Below are positions 45,532 through 55,504 of a DNA stretch of 64,000 bases, in pieces. The translations under genes and the position numbers were made by a program. Each line of letters starts with the position of its first letter. Position 1 is the first letter of the stretch. The notes beneath the pieces were generated by a model, which saw only the letters and a program-made list of their open reading frames with translations, was not told where the DNA came from and ran no database searches. The stretch is from NCBI RefSeq assembly GCF_000474945.1, contig NZ_AXDW01000011.1, forward strand, positions 1 through 64,000. The letters are read 5' to 3'. Origin of the DNA: Solimonas soli DSM 21787 (GTDB lineage: Bacteria; Pseudomonadota; Gammaproteobacteria; Nevskiales; Nevskiaceae).

Positions 45532-46845
45532 TTACTGCTGCGGCGCGGCCAGCGGGTCGACCGGTTCGGCCGGCGTCGTGTCCGGCACCTCGGTCAGGGT
45601 CAGCGGTTCCGCAGTGTCGCTCGCCGCGGCGGCCGCCTCGCCGCCTTCGGTGATCTTCAGCTCGACGCGACGATTTTCCTCGCGGCCGTCCTCCGTGCTG
45701 TTGTCGCCGATCGGCATCGTTTCGCCGTAACCCTGCGTCGTCATGCGCTCGGCGGCGATGCCGTGCGCGACGAGATAGGCCTTGACCGCGTCGGCGCGGC
45801 GCTGCGAGAGCTTCAGGTTGTAGGCGTCGGCGCCCTTCGAATCGGTATGACCGTCGATCTCCACCTTGATGTCCGGGTGGCGGCTCAGTTCGCTGACGAC
45901 CTGATCGAGCAGGGTCTTGGCATTGACCGTGAGGCTGGCCTTGTCGAACTCGAAGTTCACGCCGTGCAGCACCAGCTTGTCGCCGGCCTTGCAGCCGTCG
46001 AGATTCAAGGTCTCGCCGGGCGCGAACTGCTTGCAGACCGGCGAGGGCGGCGGCGGTGCCGGCGGCGGCTCGACCGGCACGACCTCGACCGGCGCTTCGG
46101 CGACCGGCGCGAGCGGCGCCGGCGCCGGCGAGCCGAAGGCGTAGCGCAGGGTCAGCATCGCCGACTGTGCCTTGTAGTCGGTCTCCACGCGCGTGTTCGG
46201 CGCGTTCTCGAGCAGATCGAAGGACGCGTCGCTGGCGAGGCGCAGATAGCGGTAGTCGAGCGAGGCCGTCCAGTGCGGGCTCAGCTCGTAGGCGAGGCCG
46301 GCGCCGAGCTGCCAGGCGAACCGCGTGTCGAAGCGGTCGCGCAGCGGGGTGTTGCCCCAGCGCCCGCTGTTGATCTCGAGGCGGCCGGCACCGGCGCCGG
46401 CGCCGATGTACGGATGCAGGCTGCCGGAGCGGAAGAAGTCGTACCAGACGTTGAGCATCGCCGTGGCCAGCTGGTTGCCGCCGTCGACGTCGGAGGTCGT
46501 GCCGCCGCTGCTGAGCGGGCCGAGTCTGTCGCGATACAGGCTCTTGAAGTCGTTGTTGCGGTAGGCGAGCTCGATCTCGCTGCGCAGGCCGTTGGGATAC
46601 GCGAAGCCGACCGCCAGACCGCCGAGCCAGCCGGTGTCGAGCTTGGCCCGCGCGATGCGCGTGCCGTCCGGCACGTTGCTGAGCGGAGCGGAATAGTCAT
46701 AGACGCGATAGTCCTCGCTCTCCAGCCAGTTCGCGCCGCCTTCGAGCCCGAGATACCAGCCATCGGCGGCATGCGCGCCGAGCGGCAATACGGCCAGGGC
46801 CATCCACGACCAGCGCAGATGCGAAAAACCTCCGGTGACACGCAT
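45532..46845 (-). CDS. OmpA family protein (beta-barrel plus peptidoglycan-binding domain)
   Basis: A 437-residue exported protein. The ATG at 46845, behind AAGGAG, gives a signal peptide ending AHAADG. Residues 25-245 form an eight-stranded OmpA-like barrel (GWYLGLEGGANWLE ... LTLRYAFGS); a Pro-rich linker follows (VPVEPPPAPPPPSP); residues 300-405 are the OmpA/MotB domain with VNFEFDKASLT and the peptidoglycan-binding block VEIDGHTDSKGADAYNLKLS/RAD and ENRRVELKI. An extra acidic tail follows. Links the outer membrane to the cell wall. Confidence 0.92.
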   Translation of the reverse strand: MRVTGGFSHLRWSWMALAVLPLGAHAADGWYLGLEGGANWLESEDYRVYDYSAPLSNVPDGTRIARAKLDTGWLGGLAVGFAYPNGLRSEIELAYRNNDFKSLYRDRLGPLSSGGTTSDVDGGNQLATAMLNVWYDFFRSGSLHPYIGAGAGAGRLEINSGRWGNTPLRDRFDTRFAWQLGAGLAYELSPHWTASLDYRYLRLASDASFDLLENAPNTRVETDYKAQSAMLTLRYAFGSPAPAPLAPVAEAPVEVVPVEPPPAPPPPSPVCKQFAPGETLNLDGCKAGDKLVLHGVNFEFDKASLTVNAKTLLDQVVSELSRHPDIKVEIDGHTDSKGADAYNLKLSQRRADAVKAYLVAHGIAAERMTTQGYGETMPIGDNSTEDGREENRRVELKITEGGEAAAAASDTAEPLTLTEVPDTTPAEPVDPLAAPQQ

Positions 46846-46949
46846 ACTCGACTCCTTCGTTGCGGGACCGCCGCGACGCTGCGGCGTGGGGGGAATCGTC
46901 TTGGCCGGCATGATATTGCGCGGCCGGGTCCGACGCACCTCGCCGACGT

Positions 46950-47648
46950 TCAGCGCAGCGCGCGGTCCGGATAGTCGGTGAAGAAGCCGTCGACGCCGAG
47001 CGCGCGCAGCGCGCGCATCTCGTCGACGTCGTTGACGGTGTAGACCCACAGCTGCAGGTCGCGCCGGTGCGCGTCTTCGACCAGCCGCGCGTCGACGAAC
47101 TCGCTCGATACCGACAGCACCGCCGCGCCGAGCTCGGTCGCCGGTCCGGCCCAGTCGAGCGGCACGCCGCAGACCAGGGCGCCGACCGGCACCTCGGGCA
47201 GCAGCTCGCGGAACTCCCACAGCTCCGGATGATGGAAGGACGAGACCAGGAAGCGCTCGGCCGGCCAGCCGTCGGCGATGTAGTCGCGCAGGATCTTCGC
47301 CACCGCCTGCGCGCAGCCGTCCCAGGTCTTCAGCTCGATGTTGACGGCGGCACGGTTCTCGATGAGGTCGAGCGCGTCGGCGAGCGTCGGCACGTTCTGG
47401 CCGCCGCCGGCGTCGAGCGCGCGGATCTGCGCGGCGCTCAGCTTCGCCAGCGGACCGTGGCCGTCGGTCGTGCGATCGACCGTCAGGTCGTGCATCAGCC
47501 AGCACTCGCCGGCGACGTACTGCACGTCGAATTCCAGCCACGGCGCGCCGAGGCGGATGCCGGTGTCGAGCGCCAGCAGCGTGTTCTCGGGCGCGTGGCC
47601 GCGCGCGCCGCGGTGGCCGATGATCGTGAGGGGACGCTGCTCGCTCAT
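46950..47648 (-). CDS. ugpQ: Glycerophosphodiester phosphodiesterase
   Basis: A 232-residue cytoplasmic GDPD: IIGHRGARGHAPENTLLAL contains the catalytic His and the Pro-Glu-Asn; WLEFDVQ supplies metal ligands, MHDLTVDRTTDGHG the second His; NIELK and SSFHHPELW follow. It hydrolyses glycerophosphodiesters to glycerol-3-phosphate. Without a signal peptide it is of the UgpQ type. It lies between pyk and ompA on the same strand. Confidence 0.9.
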   Translation of the reverse strand: MSEQRPLTIIGHRGARGHAPENTLLALDTGIRLGAPWLEFDVQYVAGECWLMHDLTVDRTTDGHGPLAKLSAAQIRALDAGGGQNVPTLADALDLIENRAAVNIELKTWDGCAQAVAKILRDYIADGWPAERFLVSSFHHPELWEFRELLPEVPVGALVCGVPLDWAGPATELGAAVLSVSSEFVDARLVEDAHRRDLQLWVYTVNDVDEMRALRALGVDGFFTDYPDRALR

Positions 47649-47712
47649 CGCATGCTCCGATTCCGCGCCGCGCGGAGCGCCATCGTGCGCCGCGCCACGG
47701 CCGTTGGGAAGC

Positions 47713-49161
47713 TCAACGCTCGCCGACGTGCATGATCTTCATGGTGTTGGTGCCGCCCGAGCTGACGCCGTCGCCCTTGGTGACGAGCACGCGGTCGCCG
47801 TCGGCGACGGCGCCGCGATACTTGAGGATCTCGATCGCCTCCAGGGTCTTGGCGAGGCCCGGCGCGTCGTCGTCGCTCGGCAGGAAGGCGATCGGGTAGA
47901 CGCCGCGGCACAGCGCCATGCGCCGCCGCGTGCGCTCGTGCGGCGTCAGCGCATAGATCGGGATCTGCGCCTCGCTGCGCGACATCATCAAGGCCGTGTT
48001 GCCGGACTCGGTCATCGCCACGATGGCGCGCGCGTGCATGTGCCGCGCCGTCCAGCTGGTCGCCATGGCGATCGCCTCGTCGGTGCGCTCGAAGTGCGTG
48101 TCGAAGGACAGCGAGCGCCGCGCCGTCGTGGTCGGCACGGTTTCGGCGCCGATGCAGACGCGCGCCATCGCCTCGACGACCTTGACCGGATACTTGCCGG
48201 TCGCCGTCTCGGCCGACAGCATCACCGCGTCGCTGCCGTCGATCACGGCGTTGGCGACGTCGAGCACCTCGGCGCGCGTCGGCACCGGGCTCGTGATCAT
48301 CGACTCCATCATCTGCGTCGCGGTGATCACCATTTTGTTCTGCTCGAGCGCCTCGGCGATGATGCGCTTCTGCCAGCCGGGCAGCTCCGCATCGCCGATC
48401 TCCACGCCGAGATCGCCGCGCGCGACCATCACCACGTCGCTGGCGGCGATGATCTCGCGCAGCACGCCGAGCGCCTCGGCGCGCTCGATCTTGGCGACCA
48501 GGCTGCAGCTGCCGCCGGCCGCCTGCACCAGCTCGCGTGCCTGGAGCATGTCGCTTGCCGCGCGCGGGAAGGACACGGCGATGAAGTCGACGTCGAGCGC
48601 GACCGCCGTACGCAAGTCCTCCTTGTCCTTGTCGGTCAGCGCCGCCGCCGACAGCCCGCCGCCCTGCTTGTTGATGCCCTTGCGGTTCGACAGCAGGCCG
48701 CCGACCAGCACCGTGCAGATCACGCGCGTGCCGCGCACCGCGTCGACGCGCATGCTGATCGCGCCGTCGTTGAGCAGCAGCACGTCGCCGGCGGCCACGT
48801 CGTCCGGCAACTCGCGATAGGCGCAGCCGACCACCGTCGCGTCGCCGGCCTGCGCGCCGAGCGCGGTGTCGAGCGTGAAGCTCTGGCCTTCCTGCAGCTC
48901 GACCGGGCCGGCGGCGAACGACTCGATGCGGATCTTCGGACCCTGCAGGTCGGCGAGGATGCCGACGTCGAGCCCGAGCTCCTGCGCTGTCCTGCGCACC
49001 TGCTCGGCGCGGCGACGCTGGTCGTCGGCCGTGCCGTGCGAGAAGTTCAGGCGCACGACGTCGACGCCGGCGGCGAGCAGCCGGCGCAGGATTCCCGGAT
49101 CGTCGGTGGCGGGGCCGAGCGTGGCGACGATCTTGGTTCGACGGGGCATGGGCCTGGTCAT
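47713..49161 (-). CDS. pyk: Pyruvate kinase
   Basis: A 482-residue glycolytic enzyme. RRTKIVATLGPATDDP starts the barrel; FIAVSFPRAASDM, MVARGDLGVEIGDAELPGWQKRII and the active-site Lys region SLVAKIERAEAL are visible; the C-domain holds IVAMTESGNTALMMSR and VLVTKGDGVSSGGTNTMKIMHVG. It converts phosphoenolpyruvate and ADP to pyruvate and ATP. The ATG at 49161 follows AGGAGGA. It is divergent from purT, 80 bp apart. Confidence 0.95.
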   Translation of the reverse strand: MTRPMPRRTKIVATLGPATDDPGILRRLLAAGVDVVRLNFSHGTADDQRRRAEQVRRTAQELGLDVGILADLQGPKIRIESFAAGPVELQEGQSFTLDTALGAQAGDATVVGCAYRELPDDVAAGDVLLLNDGAISMRVDAVRGTRVICTVLVGGLLSNRKGINKQGGGLSAAALTDKDKEDLRTAVALDVDFIAVSFPRAASDMLQARELVQAAGGSCSLVAKIERAEALGVLREIIAASDVVMVARGDLGVEIGDAELPGWQKRIIAEALEQNKMVITATQMMESMITSPVPTRAEVLDVANAVIDGSDAVMLSAETATGKYPVKVVEAMARVCIGAETVPTTTARRSLSFDTHFERTDEAIAMATSWTARHMHARAIVAMTESGNTALMMSRSEAQIPIYALTPHERTRRRMALCRGVYPIAFLPSDDDAPGLAKTLEAIEILKYRGAVADGDRVLVTKGDGVSSGGTNTMKIMHVGER

Positions 49162-49241
49162 GGGTGGGCATCCTCCTGCGAATACAATAACGCCGCTTCG
49201 CGCGCCTGCGGCGCGCCACAACCCTTTCCGTGGAGAACGAC

Positions 49242-50546
49242 ATGACGGTTTTCGGAACGCCGCTGAGCGAGCACGCCACCAAGGTGCTGATGCTCGGCGC
49301 CGGCGAGCTCGGCAAGGAAGTGGTGATCGAGCTGCAGCGCTACGGCGTCGAGACCATCGCCGTCGACCGCTATGCCAACGCGCCGGCCATGCAGGTCGCG
49401 CACCGCAGCCACGTCATCAACATGCTCGACGGCGCCGAGGTGCGGCGCGTCATCGAGCTGGAGCAGCCGGACCTCGTCGTGCCGGAGATCGAGGCGATCC
49501 ACACGCCGACCCTGCAGTCGCTCGAAGCCGAGGGCTTTCGCGTGATCCCGACCGCGCGCGCGACCTGGCTGACGATGGACCGCGAAGGCATCCGCCGCCT
49601 CGCCGCCGAGGAACTCGGCCTGCCGACCTCGCCGTACCGCTTCGCCGGCTCGTACGAGGAATACGCGGCCGCCGTCGCCGCGCTCGGCATGCCCTGCGTC
49701 GTCAAGCCGGTGATGTCGTCCTCGGGCAAGGGCCAGTCGGTCGTCAAGCGCGAGGCGGATATCCGGAAAGCCTGGGATTACGCGCAGGCCGGCGGCCGCG
49801 CCGGCCAGGGCCGCGTCATCGTCGAAGGCTTCGTGCCCTTCGACTACGAGATCACCCTGCTGACGGTGAAGCACGCCGGCGGCATCAGTTTCTGCCCGCC
49901 GATCGGCCACCTGCAGATCGACGGCGACTACCGCGAATCCTGGCAGCCGCAGCCGATGGACGAGGCCGTGCTGCGCCAGTCGCAGCAGATCGCCGAGAAG
50001 GTGGTCGGCGCGCTCTGCCATCCGGACGGCCGCGGCCTGTTCGGCGTCGAGCTGTTCATCGTGGGTGAGCGCCTACGCATCGGAGATGCCTCGGATGGCA
50101 TCTCCGGTGGGCGCGAACGCCCGGCCAGGGATGGCCGGGCAGGGGCTCAATCAGATAGCGGAAGTCTCGCCATGGACGGCGGCGTCAAGGTCTATTTCTC
50201 GGAAGTCTCGCCGCGTCCGCACGACACCGGCCTCGTCACGCTGATCTCGCAGGATCTCTCCGAGTTCGCGCTGCACGCGCGCGCCATCCTCGGCCTGCCG
50301 ATCCCGAACATCCGCACGCGCGGCCCGGCCGCGTCCTGCGCGGTGCTGTTCGAGGGCGACCGCAAAGCCCCGCGATACACCGGCGCCGACGCCGCGCTCG
50401 CCGAGCCCGACACCCAGCTGCGCCTGTTCGGCAAGCCCGAGATCGTCGGCAAGCGGCGCATGGCGGTGACGCTCGCGCTCGCCGACTCGGTCGACATGGC
50501 GCGCGACAAGGCGCGCCGCGCGGCGGCGCAGCTCAGGCTCGCATGA
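49242..50546 (+). CDS. purT: Formate-dependent phosphoribosylglycinamide formyltransferase, with in-frame repeat insertion
   Basis: A 434-residue ATP-grasp enzyme that makes formyl-GAR in purine synthesis from formate, ATP and [21 protein letters not shown] and [19 protein letters not shown] (ATP-grasp loop) and [20 protein letters not shown] are conserved. Between GVELFIVG and [12 protein letters not shown] the protein has about 39 extra residues compared with Escherichia coli PurT, where only a short turn joins these strands. The extra DNA (about 50064-50180) contains two perfect hairpins. The downstream sequence stays in frame and intact, so the gene is probably still functional. Start is ATG 49242 behind GTGGAG. 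Confidence 0.92.
   Translation: MTVFGTPLSEHATKVLMLGAGELGKEVVIELQRYGVETIAVDRYANAPAMQVAHRSHVINMLDGAEVRRVIELEQPDLVVPEIEAIHTPTLQSLEAEGFRVIPTARATWLTMDREGIRRLAAEELGLPTSPYRFAGSYEEYAAAVAALGMPCVVKPVMSSSGKGQSVVKREADIRKAWDYAQAGGRAGQGRVIVEGFVPFDYEITLLTVKHAGGISFCPPIGHLQIDGDYRESWQPQPMDEAVLRQSQQIAEKVVGALCHPDGRGLFGVELFIVGERLRIGDASDGISGGRERPARDGRAGAQSDSGSLAMDGGVKVYFSEVSPRPHDTGLVTLISQDLSEFALHARAILGLPIPNIRTRGPAASCAVLFEGDRKAPRYTGADAALAEPDTQLRLFGKPEIVGKRRMAVTLALADSVDMARDKARRAAAQLRLA
50064..50180 (-). repeat. Two-hairpin repeat element inserted in frame within purT
   Basis: Hairpins GGAGATGCC-TCGGAT-GGCATCTCC (50082-50105) and GCCCGGCCA-GGGA-TGGCCGGGC (50119-50140), separated by a short spacer. Read on the minus strand, it matches the element after typA (62969-63083) in order, stem sequence and flanking text (GCGxGACTTC ... 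CTGA). Ends are approximate. Length about 117 bp, a multiple of three, so the reading frame is kept. Confidence 0.8.
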
Positions 50547-50686
50547 GCGCACTGGCGAAAGCGCAAGGCGCCGTATGGAAGGCCGGCGCGCGGAACATCC
50601 GTAGCCATGCCCGGCTGTGCAGCGCGGTGCTGTTCGGGTTGTTGGCAGGAGGTTGCGCCGGCTCGCTGCTGAAAGATCCTCGCTGA
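50543..50686 (+). CDS. Small lipoprotein, 47 residues
   Basis: The ATG overlaps the purT stop (ATGA). The product has a basic N-terminus, a hydrophobic stretch [14 protein letters not shown] and a lipobox LAGGC|AGS (Cys38), then only nine more residues. It could be a genuine tiny lipoprotein or the remnant of a longer one cut by the island that follows. No function known. Confidence 0.45.
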   Translation: MSALAKAQGAVWKAGARNIRSHARLCSAVLFGLLAGGCAGSLLKDPR

Positions 50687-50754
50687 TTTGACGTAGTCAC
50701 AGAAAATCGCGACAGGCGAAAAGTAGAAGTAAGGTCGCTTCGGGTGCGCCAGAA

Positions 50755-51222
50755 TCAGAGGTTATTCAGACTTTCCCAAGCGGCCTTGCCGATGACCCCC
50801 CAATCGTAGAAGCCCTCGGAAATCGTCGCGCCTGTAGCGACAGTGCCTGCGGCGATACCGCCGGCTGTCCGCCCAAGGTCCCTCAACGCGCGTATGTCCG
50901 TTCTGCCGGCCCATCGGCTCAACTGGCTCGTGAATGGATTCAGTTGGCTTCTTGGTACGCCAAGTCCCCGCAGCTCCCCCGGCATCTTCGGCATTGTGCC
51001 GACTCCCAGCGTCGCGCCCAGGGTTCCTGCTGTGGCGCCAAGATCAAACCTGTTCTGTTCGATGTCGCTGGCGAATTGATCTGCGTTAAAGCAGGCCAGT
51101 CCAGTGAGGTCTACACACGAAATCGGATTGCAGCCACCGCCGACTATTCCGACACTACCGACATAGTTGTAGTCATTGATGCCGCCATCAGCCGTAGCTG
51201 ATAGCCGCAAGTCATAATCCAT
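50755..51222 (-). CDS. Orphan Rhs C-terminal tip
   Basis: A 155-residue frame that starts at ATG 51222. It contains a degenerate end of an Rhs core, NDYNYVG...NPISCVDLTGL, comparable with NLYAYVGGNPINYIDPYGL of the full Rhs gene upstream, but with about eight extra residues. Behind this is a new tip, ACFNADQFASDIEQNRFDLG to GFYDWGVIGKAAWESL, of unknown function. Displaced tips behind a full rhs gene are typical of Rhs loci that exchange their ends. GC is lower than in neighbouring housekeeping genes. Confidence 0.62.
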   Translation of the reverse strand: MDYDLRLSATADGGINDYNYVGSVGIVGGGCNPISCVDLTGLACFNADQFASDIEQNRFDLGATAGTLGATLGVGTMPKMPGELRGLGVPRSQLNPFTSQLSRWAGRTDIRALRDLGRTAGGIAAGTVATGATISEGFYDWGVIGKAAWESLNNL

Positions 51223-51505
51223 GCATCGCAACCAGCGACTCAAATCTCCAAACAACGATCGCTATCGCTGTCAGGCATACGAGGACAGGAACCGATGTAG
51301 CTCGCAGCAGAGCCCAGGCTCTGCCTTTTCCATGCAAACGGACTTGGATCCACGCATATCGAGACGACATTAGAACTGATGCGAGCAAAGCAAAGAGAAC
51401 AAATCGGCGATCCGCTCCCATGGAGAGAAGCACCACACCAAGAATAAGAGCGAACAACCCAAGGTGCTGCAGTCGGTGGGACGATGCGCCGATCATTTGC
51501 CGCAC
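51212..51505 (-). CDS. Small membrane protein, candidate immunity protein
   Basis: A 97-residue protein with three hydrophobic segments (LGLFALILGVVLLSM, VLFALLASVLM, VLVCLTAIAIVVWRF). Its start overlaps the end of the rhs gene by 13 bp and its stop overlaps the orphan tip start. A small membrane protein directly behind an Rhs gene whose tip is a glycine-zipper suggests immunity against a membrane-acting toxin. This is inference from position; no family match recognised. Confidence 0.6.
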   Translation of the reverse strand: MRQMIGASSHRLQHLGLFALILGVVLLSMGADRRFVLFALLASVLMSSRYAWIQVRLHGKGRAWALLRATSVPVLVCLTAIAIVVWRFESLVAMHGL

Positions 51506-54500
51506 CCGCAGTCATTGCCACCACGAAGCGCGTCGCCCAAGGCACCAGCGACACCACCCCCAATTGCGCCCGCTACGGCCAGACGGGGATCGCCGGCAAC
51601 CGCACCACCAACGAGTCCTCCGATTGCACCCGCGCCGGGGGCCGCGCCCAGGCTGCTTCCGAAGAGTGCTTGCGCACCATTAGCAATTGCGACGCTGGCT
51701 ACTGCACCAGCAACGCCGCCAGCAACTCCTCTCGGACTCTCTCCGCCAACTGCTGACGTAAGTCCCGCACCAACTCCGGCACTGCCAACATTGTTACCGA
51801 GAGTTACGGCGAAGGAAGTAGCGATCAAGCCCGTTGCCAGTCCAGTCAGGCCACCAACCGCTGCTCCCGCGAGACCGCCGTTGACACCGCCGTAGATTAC
51901 CCCCGTAAGTAACCCACCCAACGATCCCTCGATCGCAGCAATCGTATCGGCAGAAAGGCAATACAAGCCATAGGGATCGATATAGTTAATCGGATTCCCC
52001 CCGACATAGGCATAAAGATTGGGGCCCGCTATCTCCTCAATTGGGTCGCGACTGATCCAACGGCCCACGCTAGGCTTGTAAACCCGGTAGTTGGCCAGGT
52101 AGAGACCTGTTGCCTCGTTGAACAACATGCCAGCGAAGCGGAAGTCCGTGGTCGTTCCCGTGCCGATCTTCAGGTTTCCATAGGCCTCATACAAGGCGCC
52201 GCCGAGCAGCGATCCCGTTATATCCATGACGCCAACAACCGAGCCGATGGTGTCCTTGATGTAGTAGAGCTTCGTCGCGCCATGCAGCTCGCCTTGGTCG
52301 AAGTAGTTCGCGATGACTACGTTGCTCTGATTCGACGCTTGGCAGATACGCTGACCGCACCAGGTGTACCGGGTTTCCGTCGCGGTGCGGCCACTGTTCT
52401 TCTCCGACACCACGAGACGACGGCCGAGGCCGTCGTACTTGAACCCGGTGACGTGACCGTTCGAAATGTTAGTGGCCGAGATCAGGCGGTCTTCCGCATC
52501 CCAAAGGTAGGTGAACGCTCCATCGTTCAGCAGATTGCCATTCGCATCGTACGTCCACGTGCTGCTGTTGACTGTCGCGAGTTGGTTCAAATTATTCACG
52601 GTGGTCGAGACCGTCACGCTACTGCTCGTGTAGGACGTTAAGTTGTTGGCTGCGTCGTAGGTATATGAATCATCGAGCGCGGTCGACGAGGCGGTGTCCT
52701 GGAATGTCAAGCGACCATTGTCGTCGTATGTATAGCTCTCATTGCGAGTCAGGCCCGTGGTCTTATTGTAATCAGCCTTCGTTAGTAGCCGATGTTCAGC
52801 AGAGTGCGTCAGGGTAAACTTGCGCGAGGCAAGCAAGGCAAGATTGCCGCGATAGCTGAGCGTTTGAAGCTGTCGGTCGCCGGTATCGCCGTCGTAGGTA
52901 TAAGCGACGTAGTGACCACCGCCACCTATCGGTAGCAGTCGATACAACAACTGGTCAGAGTCACCGTCGTAGGAATTCTGGAAAAAGCCCAGCGGATTCT
53001 GATCGCCAATAGGCCGGCCGATGCCGTCGTAGTCGAAGGTTTGAACTTGATTCGTCGTGATCGACGTTAAGCGACCGTACGTGTCGTAGCCGTATGCCAC
53101 GCTGTCGTTGAGCCCGAACGGACCCGAGGCGGAATCCAGCTTCAACGCACCTGGCGAACCCACCGGGGCGTACGAGAATTCGGAGGTTCCGATGCCGTCC
53201 GTCATCGACACCAGCTGCGGATAGTACGGATCGTAGGTGTAAGACACGCCCGCGGTCGCGTTGACGGCCCCGGAGTAGCTGATCGCCGTCTGCCGATTGT
53301 CGAGCGCGTAGGAATACGTCTTGGTCTGGCCCAAAGCATCGGTCACCTTCCACAGGCGATCAATGCCGTCGTAGATGTAACTTGTATATGAACTGTTCGC
53401 GAACGTCTTCTTCGTCGGCCGGCCCTCGAGGTCCCGATCCCACGTTGTGACGTTGCCATTCTTGTCGGTCTGCGTACGCAGATTGCCGTTGGCGTAGTAG
53501 GTATACGACTCGATCTGGTTCATCGGATCGGTAACGGAAACGAGATTCCGCAGCGCATCGTAGCTGTATGTCGTCAGCTTCAGCTCACGATCGCGGTGCT
53601 TCTTCAGGTCCAATCGATCCCACGTGTAGACGCGAGAGGTCCCATCGGGGAAGGTCTCACTGATGACACGATCGAGAGCGTCGTATGCAAGCGTAGTGGT
53701 AAAGCCGTACTTCGCCGAGGTTGCGATGCGGCCGTATGCATCGTAGGTGAACCTCAGGATATCGTTGCCAATGGCGTTACTGACATAAAGGAGATAGCCG
53801 TTGGGGTTGTAGTGATACTCGATCGTATCCTTGGGCCCACCGGTGATAACGGTTATCTGGCCGCGGCTGTTGTACTGATAGGAAGTCGTGTGCCCCGCCG
53901 CGTCGACATAGGTCAGCGGCCGGTGCTGCGAGTTGTAGGTGTACTGCGCAACCGTGTCATAGGTACTGCCGTTCTTCTGAGTGATGGTCAGCAAATCAAT
54001 CCCATTGCTAGCGTACGTGTAGTGACTCTCGCGTCCGACGGGGTCGATCTCCGTCAGCACCATGCCCTGAGCGTTGTACGTGTACTTTGTGACCTTGGTC
54101 GCCCCCGCGTCGGTGACCCGCCCAACCTGGGTCGGACGATCCAGAGAGCCGGTGTACAAAGGGTCCGTCTGCCCGGGGTAGCGATACCAGATACGTGATT
54201 CCATCGGGTACTTGATGCTTTCGAGAACGCCACTCGTCGTGCTCGTGGCTGTTGAGAGATGCATGAAGTGCTTGATGCGGGCCTTGGTGTAGTCGCATGT
54301 GGTGGCCGTGCCGGTGCCGGTGCACGCGCTCGCAAAGACCTCCTTGTCCCAATAGAACGAGTTCCGGTAGTTGAGATAGGCATTCGTGATCCCCATGCCG
54401 GACGGTGCGGTCGGATCGCTGTAAGAAATGCCGGGCGCCGTATGACGGAACTCGGTTCTTTCCGTGTGGCCGGTCGGATCGGTCGCCTGAATCCAGTACT

Positions 54501-55467
54501 GCGTTGTGCTGACCTGCTGCTGCAGGAACGTGGTGGTTCCGTAGGGCGTCGTCATCGACTGGATGAAGGTGCCGCTGTCGTACCCGAACGTAGAGTTCAT
54601 CCCGATCACATCGGTGATCGACGATAAGCGGCCACTGGCGTCGTACCCGATGGTTGCGCTGCGGCCGAAGGGATCTGTGATCTTCGTGACGAGCAGGGGA
54701 TTGCTGTTCGTATAGGAGAAGGTCGTGCTCTGGCCGATCGTATCGACGATACTGGTGAGACGCATCTGGCTGTCGTAGTTGAGCGTCAGGCTGTTGCCTT
54801 GAGCATCCGTCATCGTCTTCAGGAAAATCCTGCGCGGATAGCTCGTCGCACCGTTCGATGCGCTGAAGACGCTCTTGCTGCCGTCTGCCAAGCGAAGCTC
54901 GTACGTTATGGGGCTTGCAGAGGTGCGCACCAGCACCGCGGCTTTCTCTCTTTCGGGAGTAAATGCACCGGTCGACGACGAGTAGCCGGAGTAGGTAGTG
55001 CCACCGCCACCCGCCTGATAGCGGAGGACATTGGCGCCCGCGGTCGCAGGATCGTCCTGAATGTAGGTGAGCCAGTTGATCGTCCACTTCTGGCTCAAGT
55101 TGTAGAAATTGAACGTTGAAGGCTGATCCGACTCTTTCTGGTGGTAGGTCAGCGTGGTAAAGACCGGCGGGCCTACGGGTGGCTGATACCCGACCGGGGT
55201 GTCGGTGATCCTGAGACTGGCCAGCATCGAATTGAATGCATAGACCGGCATGCCCCGCGCCATGCCACAGCCCTTGTCATCGTTGCCGGAAGGCCCACCC
55301 GAGCTGCCGCAGCCGCCGCTTGATGCGCCGCTGCTGCCGCCGTCACCTCCGTCGGTGCTTGAGCTTGATCCACCTGCATGCGGATCAACCGAACTTGTAG
55401 GGCCCGCCTGTGCTGACAAGATGACTGCAAACAGCAAAACAGGCAGAACGCGATTCATCAAAGTCAT
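51493..55467 (-). CDS. Sec-exported Rhs/YD-repeat protein with glycine-zipper tip
   Basis: A 1324-residue protein. Signal peptide LPVLLFAVILSAQA, a Ser/Gly-rich linker (residues 30-65), then many YD repeats (for example YDASGRLSSITDVIG, YDAYGRIATSAKYG) forming the Rhs shell. The core ends with WISRDPIEEIAGPNLYAYVGG and NPINYIDPYGL (ending at 1168). The last 156 residues are a tip made of Gly-rich hydrophobic repeats (GGLLTGVIYGGVNGGLAG, AGAIGGLVGGAVAG), ending CGCGK. Such glycine zippers insert in membranes. No PAAR or type VI linkage is seen; the export signal is Sec. GC is lower than in the flanking genes. Confidence 0.88.
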   Translation of the reverse strand: MTLMNRVLPVLLFAVILSAQAGPTSSVDPHAGGSSSSTDGGDGGSSGASSGGCGSSGGPSGNDDKGCGMARGMPVYAFNSMLASLRITDTPVGYQPPVGPPVFTTLTYHQKESDQPSTFNFYNLSQKWTINWLTYIQDDPATAGANVLRYQAGGGGTTYSGYSSSTGAFTPEREKAAVLVRTSASPITYELRLADGSKSVFSASNGATSYPRRIFLKTMTDAQGNSLTLNYDSQMRLTSIVDTIGQSTTFSYTNSNPLLVTKITDPFGRSATIGYDASGRLSSITDVIGMNSTFGYDSGTFIQSMTTPYGTTTFLQQQVSTTQYWIQATDPTGHTERTEFRHTAPGISYSDPTAPSGMGITNAYLNYRNSFYWDKEVFASACTGTGTATTCDYTKARIKHFMHLSTATSTTSGVLESIKYPMESRIWYRYPGQTDPLYTGSLDRPTQVGRVTDAGATKVTKYTYNAQGMVLTEIDPVGRESHYTYASNGIDLLTITQKNGSTYDTVAQYTYNSQHRPLTYVDAAGHTTSYQYNSRGQITVITGGPKDTIEYHYNPNGYLLYVSNAIGNDILRFTYDAYGRIATSAKYGFTTTLAYDALDRVISETFPDGTSRVYTWDRLDLKKHRDRELKLTTYSYDALRNLVSVTDPMNQIESYTYYANGNLRTQTDKNGNVTTWDRDLEGRPTKKTFANSSYTSYIYDGIDRLWKVTDALGQTKTYSYALDNRQTAISYSGAVNATAGVSYTYDPYYPQLVSMTDGIGTSEFSYAPVGSPGALKLDSASGPFGLNDSVAYGYDTYGRLTSITTNQVQTFDYDGIGRPIGDQNPLGFFQNSYDGDSDQLLYRLLPIGGGGHYVAYTYDGDTGDRQLQTLSYRGNLALLASRKFTLTHSAEHRLLTKADYNKTTGLTRNESYTYDDNGRLTFQDTASSTALDDSYTYDAANNLTSYTSSSVTVSTTVNNLNQLATVNSSTWTYDANGNLLNDGAFTYLWDAEDRLISATNISNGHVTGFKYDGLGRRLVVSEKNSGRTATETRYTWCGQRICQASNQSNVVIANYFDQGELHGATKLYYIKDTIGSVVGVMDITGSLLGGALYEAYGNLKIGTGTTTDFRFAGMLFNEATGLYLANYRVYKPSVGRWISRDPIEEIAGPNLYAYVGGNPINYIDPYGLYCLSADTIAAIEGSLGGLLTGVIYGGVNGGLAGAAVGGLTGLATGLIATSFAVTLGNNVGSAGVGAGLTSAVGGESPRGVAGGVAGAVASVAIANGAQALFGSSLGAAPGAGAIGGLVGGAVAGDPRLAVAGAIGGGVAGALGDALRGGNDCGCGK

Positions 55468-55504
55468 GACACTCCCCAGCGCATGGCGACGATTTCGAGA
55501 TGGG

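Noticed and set aside
50159-50211. GGAAGTCTCGCC direct repeat as target-site duplication in purT
   Set aside because: The first copy aligns with the element itself (GCGxGACTTC in the typA-side copy), so the match to purT at 50199 is more likely chance or site preference.
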